Shown: piece by piece, positions 12,488-13,380 of the stretch
How the letters are laid out: each line of letters opens with the position of its first letter
Position numbering within the stretch: position 1 is the first letter of the stretch
Origin: SHLJ01 sp041618535
Lineage (GTDB): Bacteria > Bacteroidota > Bacteroidia > Flavobacteriales > Flavobacteriaceae
Direction of reading: 5' to 3'
Length of the DNA: 13,380 nucleotides
Assembly (NCBI GenBank): GCA_041618535.1
Contig: JBFKFP010000069.1
Span: forward strand, 1-13,380
Program-made: the position numbers and the translations under genes
The notes under the pieces: generated by a model
Databases searched by the model: none
Told to the model about the DNA's origin: nothing
What the model saw: only the letters and a program-made list of their open reading frames with translations

Positions 12488-13380
12488 GTGTCTCGGTTTG
12501 TTGATGTCATATTGCCAATTCCCCTCGAAAAGCTCTTCACGTACAGCATTTCCCCGGAGGAATCGAGCCGGTTGGAACCTGGAGTCAGGGTGGCGGTTCC
12601 ATTTGGCAAATCGAAGATATACACGGCTGTAGTTCATCACCTTCATGATAGTCCTCCACATGCGTATGATGCCAAGGAAATCTATGATATTCTGGATGAT
12701 CGCCCTGTCATCACATCAACGCAGTTCAAGTTGTTTCACTGGATCTCAACCTATTATATGTGTACCATGGGCGAGGTGCTTAGAGCGGCGCTCCCAAGTG
12801 TTTTCCTTCTCGAAAGTGAGACTATCGTGAGCATGAATGAGTTGAAAGAAATGGATGAATCGGGCTGGACTGATCCCGAATTCCTGGTTATGGAGGCACT
12901 GCGTCATCAGCAAAGTATCAAAGCCGAGGATGTTTCTCAGATTCTCGATAAAAAAAATATCCTTCCGGTGCTTAAAGGTCTGCTCGACAAGGAACTGATC
13001 TCAGTAAAAGAAGAGCTATATGAGAAATACAGGCCTAAGCTTACCCGATTCGTAAAAATATCAGGTAAATATAGAGATGAGGCAGCTCTTAGCGAATTGA
13101 TGGATAAAATGGGCAGGGCTCCGAAACAGCGTGATTTGCTGCTTACCTATTTTACCCTTAACAAAAGAAAGGACGGCCTGGTGAAGGTGCCAGAGCTGGT
13201 CAGGCGATCAGATTCTGCTTCCGGCCAGGTGAGGGCTCTTATCGATAAGGGTATTTTTGAAGAGGAGTATCTTGAAACCGGGAGGTTGGTAGATGTAGAG
13301 GAGGAGCCAACAGGAACGAAGAAGCTGACGGAAGAACAGCATGCGGCTTTTGAAAAGGTCAGGGCATATTTTGAAAACAA
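12488..13380 (+). CDS. priA: Primosomal protein N' (replication restart helicase PriA), N-terminal part, GTG start
   Basis: PriA recognises stalled forks and reloads the replicative helicase. The gene runs off the right edge; 297 codons are visible. The N-terminal 3'-DNA-end-binding domain starts SRFVDVILPIPLEKLFTYSI and continues with LEPGVRVAVPFGKSKIYTAVV (29-49) and the FHWISTYYMCTMGEVLRAALP segment (83-103), all characteristic. The winged-helix-like region follows (LVMEALRHQQSIKAEDVSQIL and later VKVPELVRRSDSASGQVRALIDKGIF). The window ends just after LTEEQHAAFEKV, which normally precedes the helicase Walker A motif, so no helicase motif is visible. In frame, an upstream TAA lies at about 12464 and no ATG occurs before the conserved opening. 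The GTG at 12488, two codons before it, is therefore the start. It follows the DUF2147 gene by 73 bases. Confidence 0.93.
   Translation, partial: MSRFVDVILPIPLEKLFTYSISPEESSRLEPGVRVAVPFGKSKIYTAVVHHLHDSPPHAYDAKEIYDILDDRPVITSTQFKLFHWISTYYMCTMGEVLRAALPSVFLLESETIVSMNELKEMDESGWTDPEFLVMEALRHQQSIKAEDVSQILDKKNILPVLKGLLDKELISVKEELYEKYRPKLTRFVKISGKYRDEAALSELMDKMGRAPKQRDLLLTYFTLNKRKDGLVKVPELVRRSDSASGQVRALIDKGIFEEEYLETGRLVDVEEEPTGTKKLTEEQHAAFEKVRAYFEN

Noticed and set aside
1..13380. Defence system, mobile element, CRISPR array or biosynthetic cluster
   Set aside because: No transposase, integrase, nuclease, toxin, Cas gene, spaced repeats or clustered biosynthetic enzymes were seen. The content is housekeeping and small envelope genes.

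Overview
The window looks like an ordinary chromosomal segment of a member of the Bacteroidota, most likely a marine Flavobacteriaceae. The evidence is the style of the proteins (NadC with an EDVGDGDHSS N-terminus, PurB beginning TLTNLNAISPIDGRY, a Haem_bd-type CxxCH protein, a CarboxypepD_reg-like secreted protein, a zinc-less class III sirtuin), the near absence of Shine-Dalgarno sequences, and upstream boxes resembling the Bacteroidota -7 element TAnnTTTG. Base composition looks moderate and even. I see no tRNA, rRNA, CRISPR array, insertion sequence, phage gene or clear sign of recent transfer.

Layout. Minus strand, 1-1474: the 5' part of a small membrane protein gene overlapped by the end of purB. 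Plus strand, 1681-3513: a membrane-anchored CxxCH haem-binding-type protein followed 6 bases later by a glycosyltransferase. Minus strand, 3397-4579: a sirtuin deacylase followed by an unknown membrane protein whose 3' end runs antisense into the glycosyltransferase for 117 bases. Plus strand, 4653-6404: a TrmH/SpoU RNA methyltransferase, then an SRPBCC protein and a VOC protein overlapping by 4 bases. Minus strand, 6405-7869: rdgB followed by a secreted CarboxypepD_reg-like protein whose stop codon abuts the VOC stop codon. Plus strand, 8006-8305: a short hibernation-promoting factor ending at a strong bidirectional terminator hairpin. Minus strand, 8374-9593: a small four-helix membrane protein and, 329 bases away, rlmH. 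After a 605-base gap, plus strand, 10199-13380: nadC, a YihY/BrkB membrane protein, a secreted DUF2147 protein and the 5' part of priA.

Functionally the window mixes housekeeping roles: purine synthesis (purB), NAD synthesis (nadC) and use (sirtuin), nucleotide-pool cleaning (rdgB), RNA modification (trmH-type, rlmH), ribosome hibernation (hpf) and replication restart (priA). Several small envelope proteins of unknown role are interspersed. The nadC-yihY-DUF2147-priA series is tightly packed (1-base gap, 8-base overlap, 73-base gap) and is probably at least partly one operon.

I did not find a convincing new biological system. The most interesting points are the 117-base antisense gene overlap, the sirtuin that retains the Y-x-x-R acyl-pocket motif but lacks the zinc-binding cysteines, and the unexplained 605-base gap between rlmH and nadC. 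All family assignments come from reading motifs by eye, without database searches.
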